Counted from the first letter of the stretch, positions 23,301-34,325 are shown. The stretch: DNA of 64,000 nt from Inonotus obliquus (GCA_032164295.1 JAJHTX010000004.1:2108001-2172000), one strand, 5' to 3'. The notes: a model not told the origin generated them from the sequence alone. Numbers and translations are program-made.

Positions 23301-23518
23301 ATGAAGACGAGGAAATAGACGATGACGAGGAGGACCAAGATCAACCGCCATCAGAGGAAGAAATTAGGGAGGCACGACAAACACTCAAACATATTTTGCA
23401 GAACTATCCTCAAACAATATCAAAGCTCGATCAATGGGAGTTAGAAGTCACTCAGGACTTGAACAAGCGATACAAGCGATTCGTTCGTGTGACGAGGCGC
23501 GAATTGCGAGACTTATGA
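20354..23518 (+). CDS. Pentatricopeptide repeat protein, mitochondrial
   Basis: Predicted organellar RNA-binding protein. From the ATG at 20354 (MFSRSVASTASVPKRQAAG) one uninterrupted frame of about 1,054 residues runs to the TGA at 23516-23518. Helical PPR units are clear in the middle: MFHYSTVLNAFAECDDVAGM, PDLATYNIVLKGVAQRDDFE, PNVNSYSTVIKILARRRDV, VFNTLIKAYVLIGAPLE, PTRHTFSLLIQCACASGRMD, PTAYTYASILRSYSD, and VYAPLINAHAKKID. A long acidic stretch (EDEDEEIDDDEEDQD) lies near the C-terminus. The N-terminus is basic and Ser-rich, consistent with mitochondrial import. The start is uncertain: the frame extends upstream to an ATG at 20147, and a separate presequence-like exon at 19960 can be joined. 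The RNA target is unknown. Confidence 0.88.
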   Translation: MFSRSVASTASVPKRQAAGLSSQAEAPNTHLLESRVKKLAHSRSSLQEVWDAFSALRSEEDFIAMGPHELLTFGGMIMREAGTNSEVLKDPALWGHRLENLVLGLRRIPSQHHPVEIAQIDCLEIVAQALQGQSEEAATRLTSFLATSSSARHPRWLLDAFKQVLSSLLRHVSAARAIDFYLDSNQSLKVQLEKGLPQGRRLSRLYTRVYAELCSIFGALDSPASFIASKSNMWEKGRISSLGVTMIRVLCLEGQAEAALEVYEELRRQNIQLRYFVEHALVRALTKAERFERANLLYISIAPQLPHEEERRSYDATGLYLFAHQGDVERAEDCFDQLASKGGVLPQEMNLVMLASALQGDVKKVTELFEEFFGKENGGSDQSVHKPNMFHYSTVLNAFAECDDVAGMNRWLARMLADGCKPDLATYNIVLKGVAQRDDFESINALLDQMRNAGVQPNVNSYSTVIKILARRRDVLGAEALFKRMVREGVPFDRLAVTSLMNAHVEAGSWRGVIRIFDFINDSRLRDMRLNIEVFNTLIKAYVLIGAPLEVVLRIFQRLEKSDIKPTRHTFSLLIQCACASGRMDVASRLFVKMEGLEKDWTTDIEVTKEVLTIIMAAYLRRGNRRQARVIYEDMQRRGIQPTAYTYASILRSYSDVAFEDNMLIAQEFLKSLVSQPPDQQAWVEPSSGRENSMAFVYAPLINAHAKKIDVETAEQLYQEFMEHSQQPTIGILALLMDAYRRAGDIEAVQRMWSQILDLAVGRTAEVDKLLNAVDIEKDFFRSRRRGDLLCIPLSIYISALSQAGRHIEVARTWNKLRDLGLQFDAHNWNHLVVALVRAGQPTRAFEVVEKVILPYQDQSFRIIRHRTTETNSPIVFDDEKVQAEIEDEPFLAKIERSHRKRPSLLERLRRRFSGQGHKESEDFAHELHLMQQISPEWNVWRPHNATFQVLASALERLASGSLIRPSPPLPGPLNEEDPEVEDEDEEIDDDEEDQDQPPSEEEIREARQTLKHILQNYPQTISKLDQWELEVTQDLNKRYKRFVRVTRRELRDL

Positions 23519-23925
23519 GGAGGTTGAGCTTAGAGTTTGGTTATCCAATTGCTTTCGAGATTATTCAATGGTTTATATCCCGCAATATTATAAGCATAAA
23601 GCAATCATGTTTTGTGTATCAAAACTAATTTTTCTTCATTATAATCAAGGGGTCGCGTTTCGAGTTACCACGTAAGATGTCATAAGGGTAAAAACAATGG
23701 GAAGGAAAAAAGAATACGAGATATAGAACAAAGAACTAACGTTGCCGAAGTAATCATAAAATAGGGATGCAAACAGAAGCTTTTTTGAAGTTGAAATTGA
23801 GAAGCGAAAGGTAAAGAAGCACTAGTAATGTACACAAAGAGCCTCTAAACCAACTGAAGCAAGAAGTAAAGATATAAAATACAGAAAAAAGTCAACACAG
23901 AAAGTGAAACCGATAGTTATCGTTT
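23519..23925. other. Intergenic between convergent genes
   Basis: About 400 AT-rich bases between the PPR and VelB stop codons, on facing strands. It presumably holds both 3' UTRs and poly(A) signals. No open frame of note. Confidence 0.5.
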
Positions 23926-25919
23926 CTATTGCCCGTCAGAGTCGTCCTCGGAATCTGATTCATCTCGGCGACGTCGGCGACCAGCCTGGTGACGTGATCC
24001 ATGTCGGTTGCGCTGGATGACAAGGTGTTAGATGAAAAACCGAAAAACCGAAAAAAAAAAATTGGACAAACCAAAGGCAGTTTTTGACCCTGGTTCCCGA
24101 AAGCAATGGATAGAGCGGTGGTATCTGAAACATGTTGAGTAAATAATTGTCCAGGCAACAGAGGGAAAAATGAGTTATATACCTGGAACACCTGGGAAAC
24201 GTTTCGCTGAATAGACGGTGAAAGACTCGGTGAAAGTTTGAGCGAGGATGGGAGAGACACCCGTCATGACACGGTTTGCACCAGGTTCTGGCGCAGGGTG
24301 TCTGTTTATGCAAACAGTCAATCAAGTAGATTCAACAAAGGATACAAATCAAGAATAAACGCACGCTCCAACATTCATTAGTCGCATCCTAAGTCTGAAC
24401 GTGCCTTCCGTGCGGATAGACAGATCCTGGAAGAGGAAGAAAATACCAGGCTTGCGGTGTTCGTCATTTAGGCGAGCTGCGTTCGCGGATAATGGACCGA
24501 CAAGCGTGCGAGTATAGGTATGACGTGGAAGTGGCACGCTCGGAGCCGAAGGGCTTGAAGGCGACGTAGCACTGCTCGCATTACCAGAAGTCTTATGTAT
24601 AGCAGAAGAGCTTTGGGTGGGTGCAGAGCTGGAAGCTGCTGTAGAAGCAGACGAAGGCGGTGGAGGTTGAGACTGTGGTTGCGGTTGCTGGTGGTGTCCT
24701 GGCACCGGAGTAGGCGGAGGTAGGGATGCAGGAGGTGGCGGAGGTGCATATGGGTAGTGTCCTGGAGGAGGACCATACGGTTGCATAGCGTACAACGGCC
24801 CTCCATCGGCCGGAGGTCCGTATGGGGCGCCATAGCCAGGTCCTGGAGGCGGAGGTGGAGCCGGGTAAGATGCTCCATCCGCCTCCGTCGCAGGGTGCTC
24901 TCCACGGTTTGGGTCATTCGGCCACGGCGCCTGTCCTGGGGTGCCCATCCTACTATGGAACGACTGGATTGGTGGCAACGGGTAGCCCGGATAGCCCGGA
25001 TGCTGCTGGTAAGGTGGATACGGTGGGTAACCCCACGCATTATGCTCTGGGTAATGCGGGTAGGGTGGATGTGCGGGATACGGCGGAGCTGCGTTCGAAT
25101 CAGGCATTCCTGGAGGCGGCTGAACGGGATAACCCGGGTACGCAGACTGATACTGTGCATGAGCATAAGCTGCAGCCGGAGGCGGAAGTGCTTGCAACGA
25201 AGGCTACAAAAGAGTGGGCAACAATTAAAACCAACGCAATTAGAAGGAGATCGTATTATTAGCAAGTGAAACATAGAAATCGGAATGCTGAAATGGACTC
25301 ACTTGAGAAGACTGAGCGTCCGGTGCGGACGAACCCGATGGTCCATTCCCACGTCTTCGCGGTTTGCTAACATGCGTAGGAATGTAGCGATCTGCTGACG
25401 ATGGGTGGAGAACGAGGTTCATCTCTTGCTTGCCATCAGCGGACCAAAGGTCGACCGTGACAACGAAGAATGCTACATCTATATCACTGTATTCAAGGTC
25501 TACATGAGAAATCACTAGAAATTGAAACAAGAGGTGTGACACGTACTCAACATCAACTATGCTGTTGTCTTCGCGTCGTACTATCATTTTTGCTACTGCA
25601 GCTGGAGCAAGAGGCCTTCGATCCTGTCGAGATGATATAAAGATTAGTGATATTAAATCAGGAAGTCTTGAGATGAAAGATATACAGACTTTGTCACCAA
25701 ACCCGCACATCCGGGCCCTGATTGGATGCTGCATGACCTCAAGCGAATAATGTCTTCAACAGCAGTTGAGTCAATCGCATAGCATGGAAGAACGGGGCCG
25801 TACTTGTCATTGTACCACGATCCCCAAGTTTCGGTTCCTTCGTCAGAGCCAGTAGGGGAATCTCTACGGAAAGTTACCGTAGAAGAGCTCGCGCGCCGTA
25901 CGTTGGTAACCTGGATCAT
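23926..25919 (-). CDS. velB: Velvet-family regulator, VelB type
   Basis: Velvet proteins are fungal DNA-binding regulators of development and secondary metabolism. VelB partners VeA and VosA. From the ATG at 25919 the exons give an N-terminal arm, then the velvet domain: SLEVMQHPIRARMCGFGDK, DRRPLAPAAVAKMIV, DIDVAFFVVTVDLWSADG, EMNLVLHPSS. The domain is then interrupted by a long Pro/Tyr/Gly/His-rich insert (about 24560-25210). It resumes with TRTLVGPLSANAARLND, KPGIFFLFQDLSIRTEGTFR, LRMRLMNVGA, ILAQTFTESFTVYSAKRFPGV, and TALSIAFGNQGQKLPL. It ends with a basic/acidic tail RRRRRDESDSEDDSDGQ. A disordered insertion inside the velvet fold is the mark of VelB. Exons are separated by short introns; one 50-nt intron near 25820-25770 is needed to reach the HYSLEV block. 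Confidence 0.92.
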
Positions 25920-28013
25920 ATCCGAATCGCCGGGGTCTTCTTGTCGTTGAATAGCGCCCTGCACCGACGCAAACTTGAAAGTGAAGCAAGCAGACGCCAG
26001 GGGTGGAGAAGGCGCGAGTGAGCGCGGCTGGTCTTATGAGGGGTCGATTTGGTGGGTGAGAACACAGAAATGAGAACGCGGTCGAGAGAAATGGGATGGT
26101 CGTTGCTCCTTCTCACGTTCTTGGTCTGCAACAAACTGGACAATGACGGCGGCTAAGTATCCCCTGCTTTGGGTCGAACCGTACTTGTGGTAAATATTAA
26201 TCACGGAGAACCAGACCCAGTTTAGCTCAGACGCTTTCTAACAGTAACAATGACCACCTGGTGATTGACGATGAGCAAGATAACGAGCACGCTGTGAGCC
26301 GCTGAGAGCAAGAAGACGGGCGCCAGATAGTCGAAGTGCAAGCGCAAGATGGTTTATTAACATGGTACTTCCGTGCCGAAATCGGCAATCAGTTCGGAAC
26401 TCAAATTTACCTTTTATGGATATACACGTAAATCATCCTGTATGTACCAAAGCAAAGGCTCTCACCCCTTCTTTCCTTGGGACCACCTTCGTCCGTCCGT
26501 CTTGGCCAGACACAATCCGTTGGTTCTGTCTTATTCAAAACAATTCAAAGCCTTGTCTTCCAATTCCGTCTTATCAGACCCCGCCTTCTTTGTAGCCATC
26601 GAAGACCAGACTCACGGATGCTCATCCGTTCTTTCGGGCTTTTCCCTTGGATCATGAGAGTGACGGTAGACGGGTATGAGACCCGTTTTCTCGTTAACCT
26701 ATCGTATCACCCTGCCGAACAATCTCTTCCCATATGAATGAGAAAGTATGGAAGAATATCCAAATTCGCCTACACCCCATCATGTCCTGCGAATTGCCCT
26801 CCAACGGCGACGCGCTTACGCGAAGACTTCGGTGAAGGCACAGCCCTTAATGAACGCGCTTATTACCTTGCATTTCTCCACTTGGATTTGGATTGACCAA
26901 TGGCCGTGGCACTCATTCCGGGATCTTTGCAGGGTGTCGACGAGAATTGGAATCTCAAGATAACTCGGCCGGTAACGTGCGATCGGGTACGGATACCGTC
27001 CAAGTTACGCTCCGGATTCCATTTTTCGAGCTTCCGTCTTGTCTGGACGTCTGGGAAAACTATCGGCAGCGAAAGAACATATGAAGCCAAGATATTTCTC
27101 GCCGTTCAATATATCCGACTCCCGGCGGTACGCGTGACGCTTCCAGTTCCAACATACCCATGAACATACCCATGGGTTACTAACCTGCTTTAGTGTCGTC
27201 CGGGTGCTTTATGATGTGGCTTTTTAGTTCGTCGTCACCGCGCACGTTGATGTTATCTCGGAGCCGCGAACAACTCGACGAATACATGTCTTTGTTCATC
27301 GCTGACTTTCTTCCGAGTTTGTCAAATTCCCTCTCTCAACCCCAACGAACGTTGGCTTCGCTGATCATTCAATTACGGGCATGTTATCCCACCCAGTCCA
27401 CCTGGAAAGGACCATTGCATATCTGTCGAGAACCTCAAGGTCGTGTGTCTAATCTTCACATCAGGAAAAACCCGATTTCCGGAAATTGAAAGAATACAAA
27501 GAATGCTATAGAGTGGCTAGAATCTCTTCAGAAAAATAATAGAACAACCAGAATGCCCATGATCAGCAGCTTGGCATCTCTGGGCATTCATTGATCGGCA
27601 CGAGTCAAGTCAAAGCCTGCGTGTTGGTTGATTTCTTGTTTAAAATTTTCTCCACGACTCCACCTCTTTCACCACACCACATCCACCGAAGCCAACTTTG
27701 ATCCCTGACTTAATGACGTTGATACCTCCACTAAGCCTTCACTGGGTCATCCCTCTGGTGAAGAAGGTTGACACCTGCGATTCGTCGGCAACACTTACAG
27801 AGGAAGACCCTTCCACCTTCTTTAGACGAGTACACCATGCGACGTACCTATGCTCCTTCAGGACCTGATAAATTCTCATCTGCTTCTGCTGCAGTCGCTG
27901 CATCTTCTTCATCGACATCTGTGAGTTTTGACGCCTATTTCTGATGTATTTTATTCTATAACGTACTGCTCATCTAAATCGACCCTTGGTGAGTTTTTCT
28001 AAACTTTACGATT
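25920..28013. other. Intergenic; one possible orphan first exon
   Basis: Two kilobases without a recognised gene. Frames at 26362-27489 have no motif or splice logic. At 27837 an ATG opens MRRTYAPSGPDKFSSAS, Ala/Ser-rich and ending at a GTGAG donor near 27926. It looks like a genuine first exon but leads only into the RPB1 remnant downstream. An inverted repeat (GAATGCCCA at 27551, TGGGCATTC at 27581) lies just upstream. Confidence 0.4.
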
Positions 28014-28760
28014 GGGTTCCTGGAGAACTCTTATCTTCATAGTTTGACTCCCCAAGAGTTTTTCTTCCATGCTATGGTGGGTCGTTAGAGTCTTATCAAT
28101 ATGGCTCCTGCGAGTTGGAATTGACATCTCTCATTGTCCAGAATGCTACTCAAATTTTCCATATCGATCATCGAAAGCCAAGTGGTTTGGGGCCAGCGTA
28201 TATTATTGACCAAGTGCAGCAGCTAGTGAAGTGTTTGGTGGTTGTGCACGGCGACGACGCGCTGACTAGAGAAGCTGCTGAAAATGCCTCTCTGGCATTC
28301 CGAATGCATCCTAGGGCGACTTTCGCGGCACGACAGGTACTAGAGGAGTATCATCTGAATAGTGAAAGCATTTGATTGGGTGTTGAGTGAGGTGGAGACG
28401 AAGTTCAACCAGTCCGTCGTTCACCGCGGTGAGATGTGGGGTACCCTCGCCGCACAGTCGATCGGTGAGCTGGCACGCAGATGGCGCTTAATACGTTCCA
28501 CTAAGCTGGTGTATCGAGTAAAAATGTCACACTCGGTGTGCCACATTTGAAGGAGATTATCAACGTCGCTGTAAACATCAAGACTCCGTCCTTGACGGTA
28601 TACCTGGACTCAGAATCTGCTGCCGTGAACACGAAGGCCAAAGCTGTACAGACAGAGTTGGCATACACGACCGTGATGACATCTCAGTTTAGCTCTCCTC
28701 TATGTTGCATTGCGCGTGCTTTGCTTGAGTATTCGAACAATCCAATTCAGCGTCCATTTG
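28014..28760 (+). pseudogene. RPB1 fragment, RNA polymerase II largest subunit
   Basis: A decayed, non-functional piece of the largest RNA polymerase II subunit. It opens with [21 protein letters not shown], matching the bridge-helix region, then a stop. It jumps, after loss of a large internal part, to [49 protein letters not shown] and [20 protein letters not shown], then [10 protein letters not shown], the trigger-loop region. Around 28465-28550 several one-base changes shift the frame through what should be the QMTLNTFHYAGVSSKN segment. The frame then recovers with [21 protein letters not shown] and [10 protein letters not shown]. No catalytic NADFDGD loop and no CTD heptads are present. 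The true RPB1 gene must lie elsewhere. Confidence 0.9.
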
Positions 28761-31338
28761 GTACGTCATTCCTCACTGGTTATTGCTGCTCCTCACACTA
28801 CCCGAAGAATCAAACAAACACACGGACATGTTGGACAACATTGAGTTATTAATTTGTATTGTAATTTTCGTGCATCTACAATAAAAAAGTGCAAAATGAC
28901 CAAAAGAATGTGTAGGAACGTCGTTTGTGGGGCAAGGGAATCCTGAAGAATGCACTCGGAATGCTCAGAATAAGCGAGAAAATAGAACGGGGACTTTGAT
29001 ATGCCTCGGAATAGAATTCCGTAGAATTGGTGGAAATTCTGCAGAATTTCCGCCGATTCTACTTATTCTACATCTTTCCGGGGCTAGCGATTTTCCTGAT
29101 GCACCCATTAGTTCTGATGTTAGCTCTCGGTCGTGCAGCTCATGAGAACATCTTCCGAGATGTACTCATCATTCGTCTGCCTGTTCCGAAAGGCGATTGC
29201 TTCCAACCAATCAATGGACCTCTTCCTGTGGTGGTTATTTGTCTTCTATGCATTCGTACTACGTATCATTGCCGCTCAGCTACACAGTTTCAATACTGCG
29301 GCCCATCTTCATCATCTGGCCATGTGCTGATACTATGCCAAAGGTTCATCAGAAGTTTCTATTGACTCGCGCGAATCAACTGAGCCTTTCTTGAAGCCGC
29401 AGCCTGAAGTGCCAGATTTCAGTTGCTGGTTTCTCATTTCTCCGATCTCGAAGGTTACGAATATTTGTCCGGTGGAGGCTCAACATTCTTGTTGTCATAT
29501 CCACGAAATAGCGAAGAGCGAGGCGTGAGTCACAGTTTGTGAACTGATACAGTGATTAGATATCAGAGCAGAAGCCGAAATGACGTTCTGATCTTGATTA
29601 CGGAGCAAAGACTCCCTCACGCCGTCGTTCCTCGACGGTCCTAACGCAGCTAGTGCCCACAGCACCCAGTACGAACGCCTAATCGAGCACCATTGTATCT
29701 CAACTCCCCGAACTCGACAAGTTTCGGAGAAGCTCATGGCGCCTCATCTCCCTAAATTGATTTCTGCACTGCCTGTGATCGGGGGGATAAATCAGAGTCA
29801 TCTCTCCAAGTCTATATCCCGGTTCACTCGGGGAAGATGGGAAGGAACCATTGGAAGGACGGGCCTCTTTACCTGATACAGCCTGACAGACTGTGGGTAA
29901 CAAATTCGATTCTGATCGGACCTCACTTGTAGTGTGGAGTACCGAAGCGAGGGATTGGATGCAAGCAGATGAGACTAGCCGCTGTGAAGAAAACTACCAC
30001 ACGGAACGGGACGAAACCGGTGAATGCATTGTTTTCAATGCACTACTCAACTGTGCCGCACAATAAGTCGCCGTCAGGTGCCACCCTAGACCCACCCATA
30101 CAAGAGCGCAGAATAGATCCTTAGCTAGTGCCTCAATGCCTCCCGAGTAAAATTCCCGAGGCGAAGAACATTAGATGAGGCGCCGTCAGTTCCACAAGCA
30201 CAGTAATCCAATTCATTAGATAGTACTAGTGTCGGGCACCGGGTGTCTTGTTCTTCGGTTGAACTTGAAGATGAGTTCGCGAAAACGACAAGAGCAAGTA
30301 ACAATACAACTTGAAGACTAATGGTCGGCTCATTCACATTCGCGAGCTCGCCGGTTCGCAAAAAGGACAAAGGAGGCAGAGTAATGAGTAAAGCTTCTTT
30401 TACCGTATCTATTGTATTTTCGCGCGTAAGGTGGGACGCGACATAGAATAGACCGCGACCGGGATCATCATCGTGGTAAACGCGACTTGATCGCATGCGG
30501 AGTCCTATGCCTGAGCTCGCTGAGATGCATCTCCGACTGAACTTTATCATATTTGATTCATCTGACTCAAGGAGTACTGATTTTTTCGAGGACCGATAGG
30601 ATCGTACTGTACAACAGAGTCTTCGCATTCGTTAGAAGACCGTAAGTAAACTGAAGTACTGCCTTCGTGTACGAGAATTTTTTCGGTGACTCAAGCTCAG
30701 AGCATGTAGAGTGATGTCCTACGATTCGAGTGGCGCGAACGGGGACCAGTAGCGCAATTCAGCCTTCTTTGTGATGATCCGTCTCCTGCAACCGCTGTCT
30801 TACGCACATTATGCGCCGAAGGGAGGTTGGACGTCAACTGAAGAGGTGGGGTGACTGATTGATGTGGCAGTAAGGAAACCAATAACACTGCAGATCGAAT
30901 TACCGCGTCACTGTGGTGAGGTGGCCGGCAGGCCAGAAGAGCTAATCAGTACGAAGGGTGCACATTGTCATTGCGTATTAGCAGACGGTTGATTACACGC
31001 TGATTCGAAGACATACACTGATCGGAGATGTGCGACAGTAGCAATGAGAATGGTGAGAATAGGGCCAAGTAAAAGATGGTGAAAGGACATGTTGCCTCCG
31101 TACTGGAAAAGTATGGAGTATAATAGCTTCCAAAAGTGGGTCAAGGGGGACAAGCTGAACGCCTATCTTCTCATGCAGGCCAGTCCACTGCGTCGGATTC
31201 GCGAGTGGGAGTGAGAAGCTACCAAATACCAACAGTCGAAATACAAGAAATACAGAAGCTTCTTGCGCAAGAAGCCTCGCACATTGTCACCAGAGACTTT
31301 GCTTCTGTTCCGGATCGACAGTTACGTATCAGCCGTCA
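28761..31338. other. Intergenic, no gene supported
   Basis: About 2.6 kb. Frames at 29027-29365, 29700-29903, 30125-30628 and 31136-31601 were read and lack motifs, splice partners or convincing composition. The 3' side overlaps the BUD31 end. The strongest signal is the palindrome at 29021-29062. Confidence 0.4.
29021..29062. repeat. 42-base near-perfect palindrome
   Basis: The core GGAAATTCTGCAGAATTTCC (29032-29051) is a perfect 20-base palindrome. It extends on both sides to 42 bases with only two mispaired positions per arm (G:T type). It starts GTAGAATTGG and ends CCGATTCTAC. Related words (GGAATAGAATTCC) lie immediately upstream. Confidence 0.85.
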
Positions 31339-32094
31339 TCAAGAGTCTGAGCTGCAGCCTCTGCAACCTGATAAACGGTGATAAGTTAAACATAGCTAAA
31401 GTACTATGTAAGGAAGTACGTACCACAATGTGTACATTGAACTATTGTTCCCTGCTTGACTTGTGCCTTTGGTACGCGGCAGATGCAGGCAGAGCCTTCG
31501 TAGTTCATGTCCTACCAAGCATAGAGATCAGTTTCCTAGTGTGGATGGATCCTTATGACTATGATACCAACCCGGGTTTGAATGCAACGAACGCAGCATA
31601 ACTTCTCATATCCTGGCTTCTTCCACTTTGCAATCAAGCTGATAGAAGGAGTCGAATTAGTTGACTAGAAACAGAGTAAAGGAGGAGAGCCATTTACTCA
31701 CTTTGCATCAGCATAGCCCTGTTGAAGCAGCCAGTCATACAACGCTCTGCTGACCGCCTGCCGTTTGTAGTACAGTTCATAGATGTAGCGCGAGCGTGCA
31801 TGATTGAGCTGGAAGATGGGCCACAGAGATTCGGTCTTGCGTTTGCCCTCATGAGATTCGTTCTCTGCATCGCGCATCTTCTTTGCGTAGTCATCAAGCA
31901 CCTGAAACATTTCCAAAGTCAATGAAGAGTCGGAATCAGCGTACAGAGTAGCTACGAGCGGTATGCACAGTCTTTAGAGACAAACATCGCTCGAGGTGCA
32001 AGGAAACGGACTGAGGTGCTGTCGTACGTACCCCTTCGATATCCTCAAAGCCTTCCGGTGGCCTCTTCGTCCTGGAAGTCTTGATCTTGGGCAT
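31339..32094 (-). CDS. bud31: BUD31/G10 splicing factor
   Basis: Nuclear component of the activated spliceosome. The ATG at 32094 gives [21 protein letters not shown]. The next exon reads [40 protein letters not shown] and [15 protein letters not shown]. Later exons read [37 protein letters not shown] and VQCTHCGCRGCSS. All zinc-binding Cys/His of the C-terminal cluster (CCxxC, CxC, CxHCGCRGC) are present. It ends at 31339. Introns are short with GTACG or GTGAG donors. Full length for the family (about 145-150 residues). The region upstream is a promoter containing CACGTG at 32246. Confidence 0.94.
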
Positions 32095-33195
32095 TGTTGA
32101 CTAAGCCTATCACTATTAGTCGAATACGTATGCCTTCGACGGTGCTCGGTTTGCTCGGTCGACGATACGGGGTTCGGAGGGATGGTGAACGTGTTCTGAC
32201 GCTATGGCCTTGAAGGCCTTGAAGGCGCTGGAGTCACGCTTGCGTCACGTGTATCGCCACGACTTGAGCCGACTCAATTGAGTCTCCTCACTAAATTTCA
32301 ACCTTGAACCTCTCTGCCGTCAATTCCAACTTTCTTGCACCGCAATGCGTCTCCCAACAGTTCCTGGAAATATACCGAGTGCAATGAAGTCTACCATGCA
32401 ACTTTACTTTGGGGGTTTTCTCTTCTCTACTGGGAAATTCGTCTGCTAGTCTCTCGAGCAACAGTTGTAATGGTTGTGATGAACTGCTTTATCAACCGAG
32501 TCAACGCAAATCAAGATGTGCACCATCAAGTGCTCCGACACTCTACTAGTCATGTCTGGTCGTTTGAGCTCAAGATGTGGCGGTAAGTTTGGGACACCGA
32601 GTTCTTTCCGTCGGTGCGCCTCCAGAAGAACTCTCTTTGAATGCCCAACTTGGAATCCCTTGGTATCCTCATGGACGTCACGTTCCTCGACCTCGATCGT
32701 ATCAAACTAGGGAGGAGCTGTGTAACTTCCGGCTAGACCTGTGCGAGTTCTCTGTGCTGGCAAAGGCCAAAGCACATTCTGATTTTCCGTATCTAGTGCT
32801 TACGTACGCGGAGACAATCAGTTTTACCAAATCTGTTAGGTGCTACGGCCCATGATATACCAACCCCCGACCAGCTTTTTTCACTGCTCTCATTCTCCAC
32901 CCTCAACATGTGCATCATACGGATTTCTAGACTGAGCTTGCTGGTGCAGTTGAGTGACCGTAGCTTGTAACTCAACGACTCTGCATCGCATCCTATGCGC
33001 CTCTTCTCAGTGTCGACGCGCATAAAAAGAGGCATGTTGCTCTGGTGTCTACCCATCAATCAGCCATTGCAGACTTTAAATCGGTTGCAGTTCAAAAGCC
33101 CTTTTAAGCCTCTCGATTACTTACTCTTGTGCCTCGTTTCATCCCTCCGATCTCCTCTCCATTCTTCCATCTCGCGAAGTACTCCGCTTATCCGA
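32095..33195. other. Intergenic with weak coding-like text
   Basis: It begins with the BUD31 promoter, including CACGTG at 32246-32251 after GCGT. An ATG at 32344 opens about 34 residues and then stops. A plus-strand frame near 32580-32850 reads protein-like (QLGIPWYPHGRHVPRPRSY, TREELCNFRLDLCEF) after a possible GTAAG site, but I could not build a complete gene. It may be a relic. Confidence 0.35.
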
Positions 33196-33884
33196 ATGCC
33201 TCGAAACAGTAATCCGACAGAGTATGACAAATTTGTGAGTCCCTAGCCCTACTTTGGCTCTCCGTCGCCTAGTCTATTAGGCTAATCCCTTTGTTTCCCG
33301 GTATACAGATGTCGGTATTTAAGCAGGACGGAGGTTCTAGGCAACGTCATGCACGTCCTTCACCACAAGCTCCAGGCACACACCACGGCACAGTCGCTCG
33401 TGCTCAAACACCCCACCCTACCCAGTCTAATTCTAGCGCAACTTCAGCATACGTTGACTACCCGTCCACCGGTGGCGTCTCATCTGTAGGATGGGACGAA
33501 CCAGTGTATCTTGGCGCCCAAGGGACTTACACCAATCCCACCATCCCACCTTACGACCCATCTGCTACTCTCGTGTCGTCCGCTACCAGCCAGTGGACGG
33601 TCCAGTTCAGGTACGATGAACGGGTTCAGAGACAGGCACTCCCTATACGTCCTTTCGAGGTCCCTCAACTTCGATGCGTATGCGGAACGCATATCCGTAT
33701 CGTACACCTGCCCACTCTTGTAAACTGGCAGCCGCCCTTTGGTGTACTGTGGAACTTCAAGGCAAACGATAAAAGTGGCTGGTTCGAAGGCGATGCAGCT
33801 AACGCTTGCATCTCCACTACTCAATGCCCTGTGTGCAAGACGTACATTTCACTCCACGGTCCTCACGCCAATCCCACAGCTTGA
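33196..33884 (+). CDS. Small CxC/CxxC protein, unrecognised
   Basis: Two exons. The ATG at 33196 gives MPRNSNPTEYDKF, then a GTGAG...CAG intron, then MSVFKQDGG and onward to the TGA at 33882-33884. The product is about 205 residues. The N-terminal half is Ser/Pro/Thr-rich and disordered. The C-terminal half is folded-looking, with LRCVCGTHIRIVHLPTLVNW, WNFKANDKSGWFEGDA, and TTQCPVCKTYISLHG. The pairs CxC and CxxC could bind one zinc ion. A fungal-only family is likely. The function is not known to me. Confidence 0.7.
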
Positions 33885-34325
33885 TACGTCTCGGTCTGGC
33901 GTTAATGACCTTATACCAAAGGCGCAACACAAAAATAACATAATGATTCGATTTCTTTGGCTCCGTCTATTGTTCGTTCTTCTCATGTATTTATTTGATC
34001 CTAGAGATCATTCCCAGCTTCTGTTGTCTATTCGTCTGTTCATCACCCCGTTTGCTTGGTCTTTTTGCTCTGTATTTTGCTAACGCGCCCGTTCTTTGAA
34101 ACTATCCTTGTATTCCAGCTTCATAGAACCACATAGATACCTGCGCAGCTTGTTCTCGCATTTCGTCACGCACATATGTTTATAGTTCAGTTTATATTGA
34201 AGGTCGGGAAAAAATCACTAATTTCCTGCTTATACCCCAATGTGGAATGTTTAGTCAACACCGTCGATCGTCGCGTTGTCCCATCTTTGCCTCTGACACT
34301 TTACCCTCAGCACAACTAGTCAACA
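33885..34325. other. Intergenic, nothing recognised
   Basis: T-rich downstream sequence of the zinc-type protein and the promoter side of the NDUFA1 homologue. One open frame to 34083 is hydrophobic by composition only. Confidence 0.4.

Noticed and set aside
24040..24065. A-rich tract with repeated GAAAAACC as a regulatory element
   Set aside because: It lies inside a VelB intron and is, on the coding strand, simply the pyrimidine-rich stretch before the acceptor.
24757..25269. Plus-strand 170-codon Arg/Trp-rich frame
   Set aside because: Shadow of the Pro/Tyr-rich VelB insert read on the other strand.
24468..25274. Alternative 268-codon minus frame over VelB
   Set aside because: Composition (His/Arg/Leu-rich) is a frame-shifted image of the Pro/Tyr repeat; the velvet motifs lie in the other frame.
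30125..30628. 167-codon minus frame
   Set aside because: No family motif, no splice partners; the Ser-rich and hydrophobic parts look like chance.
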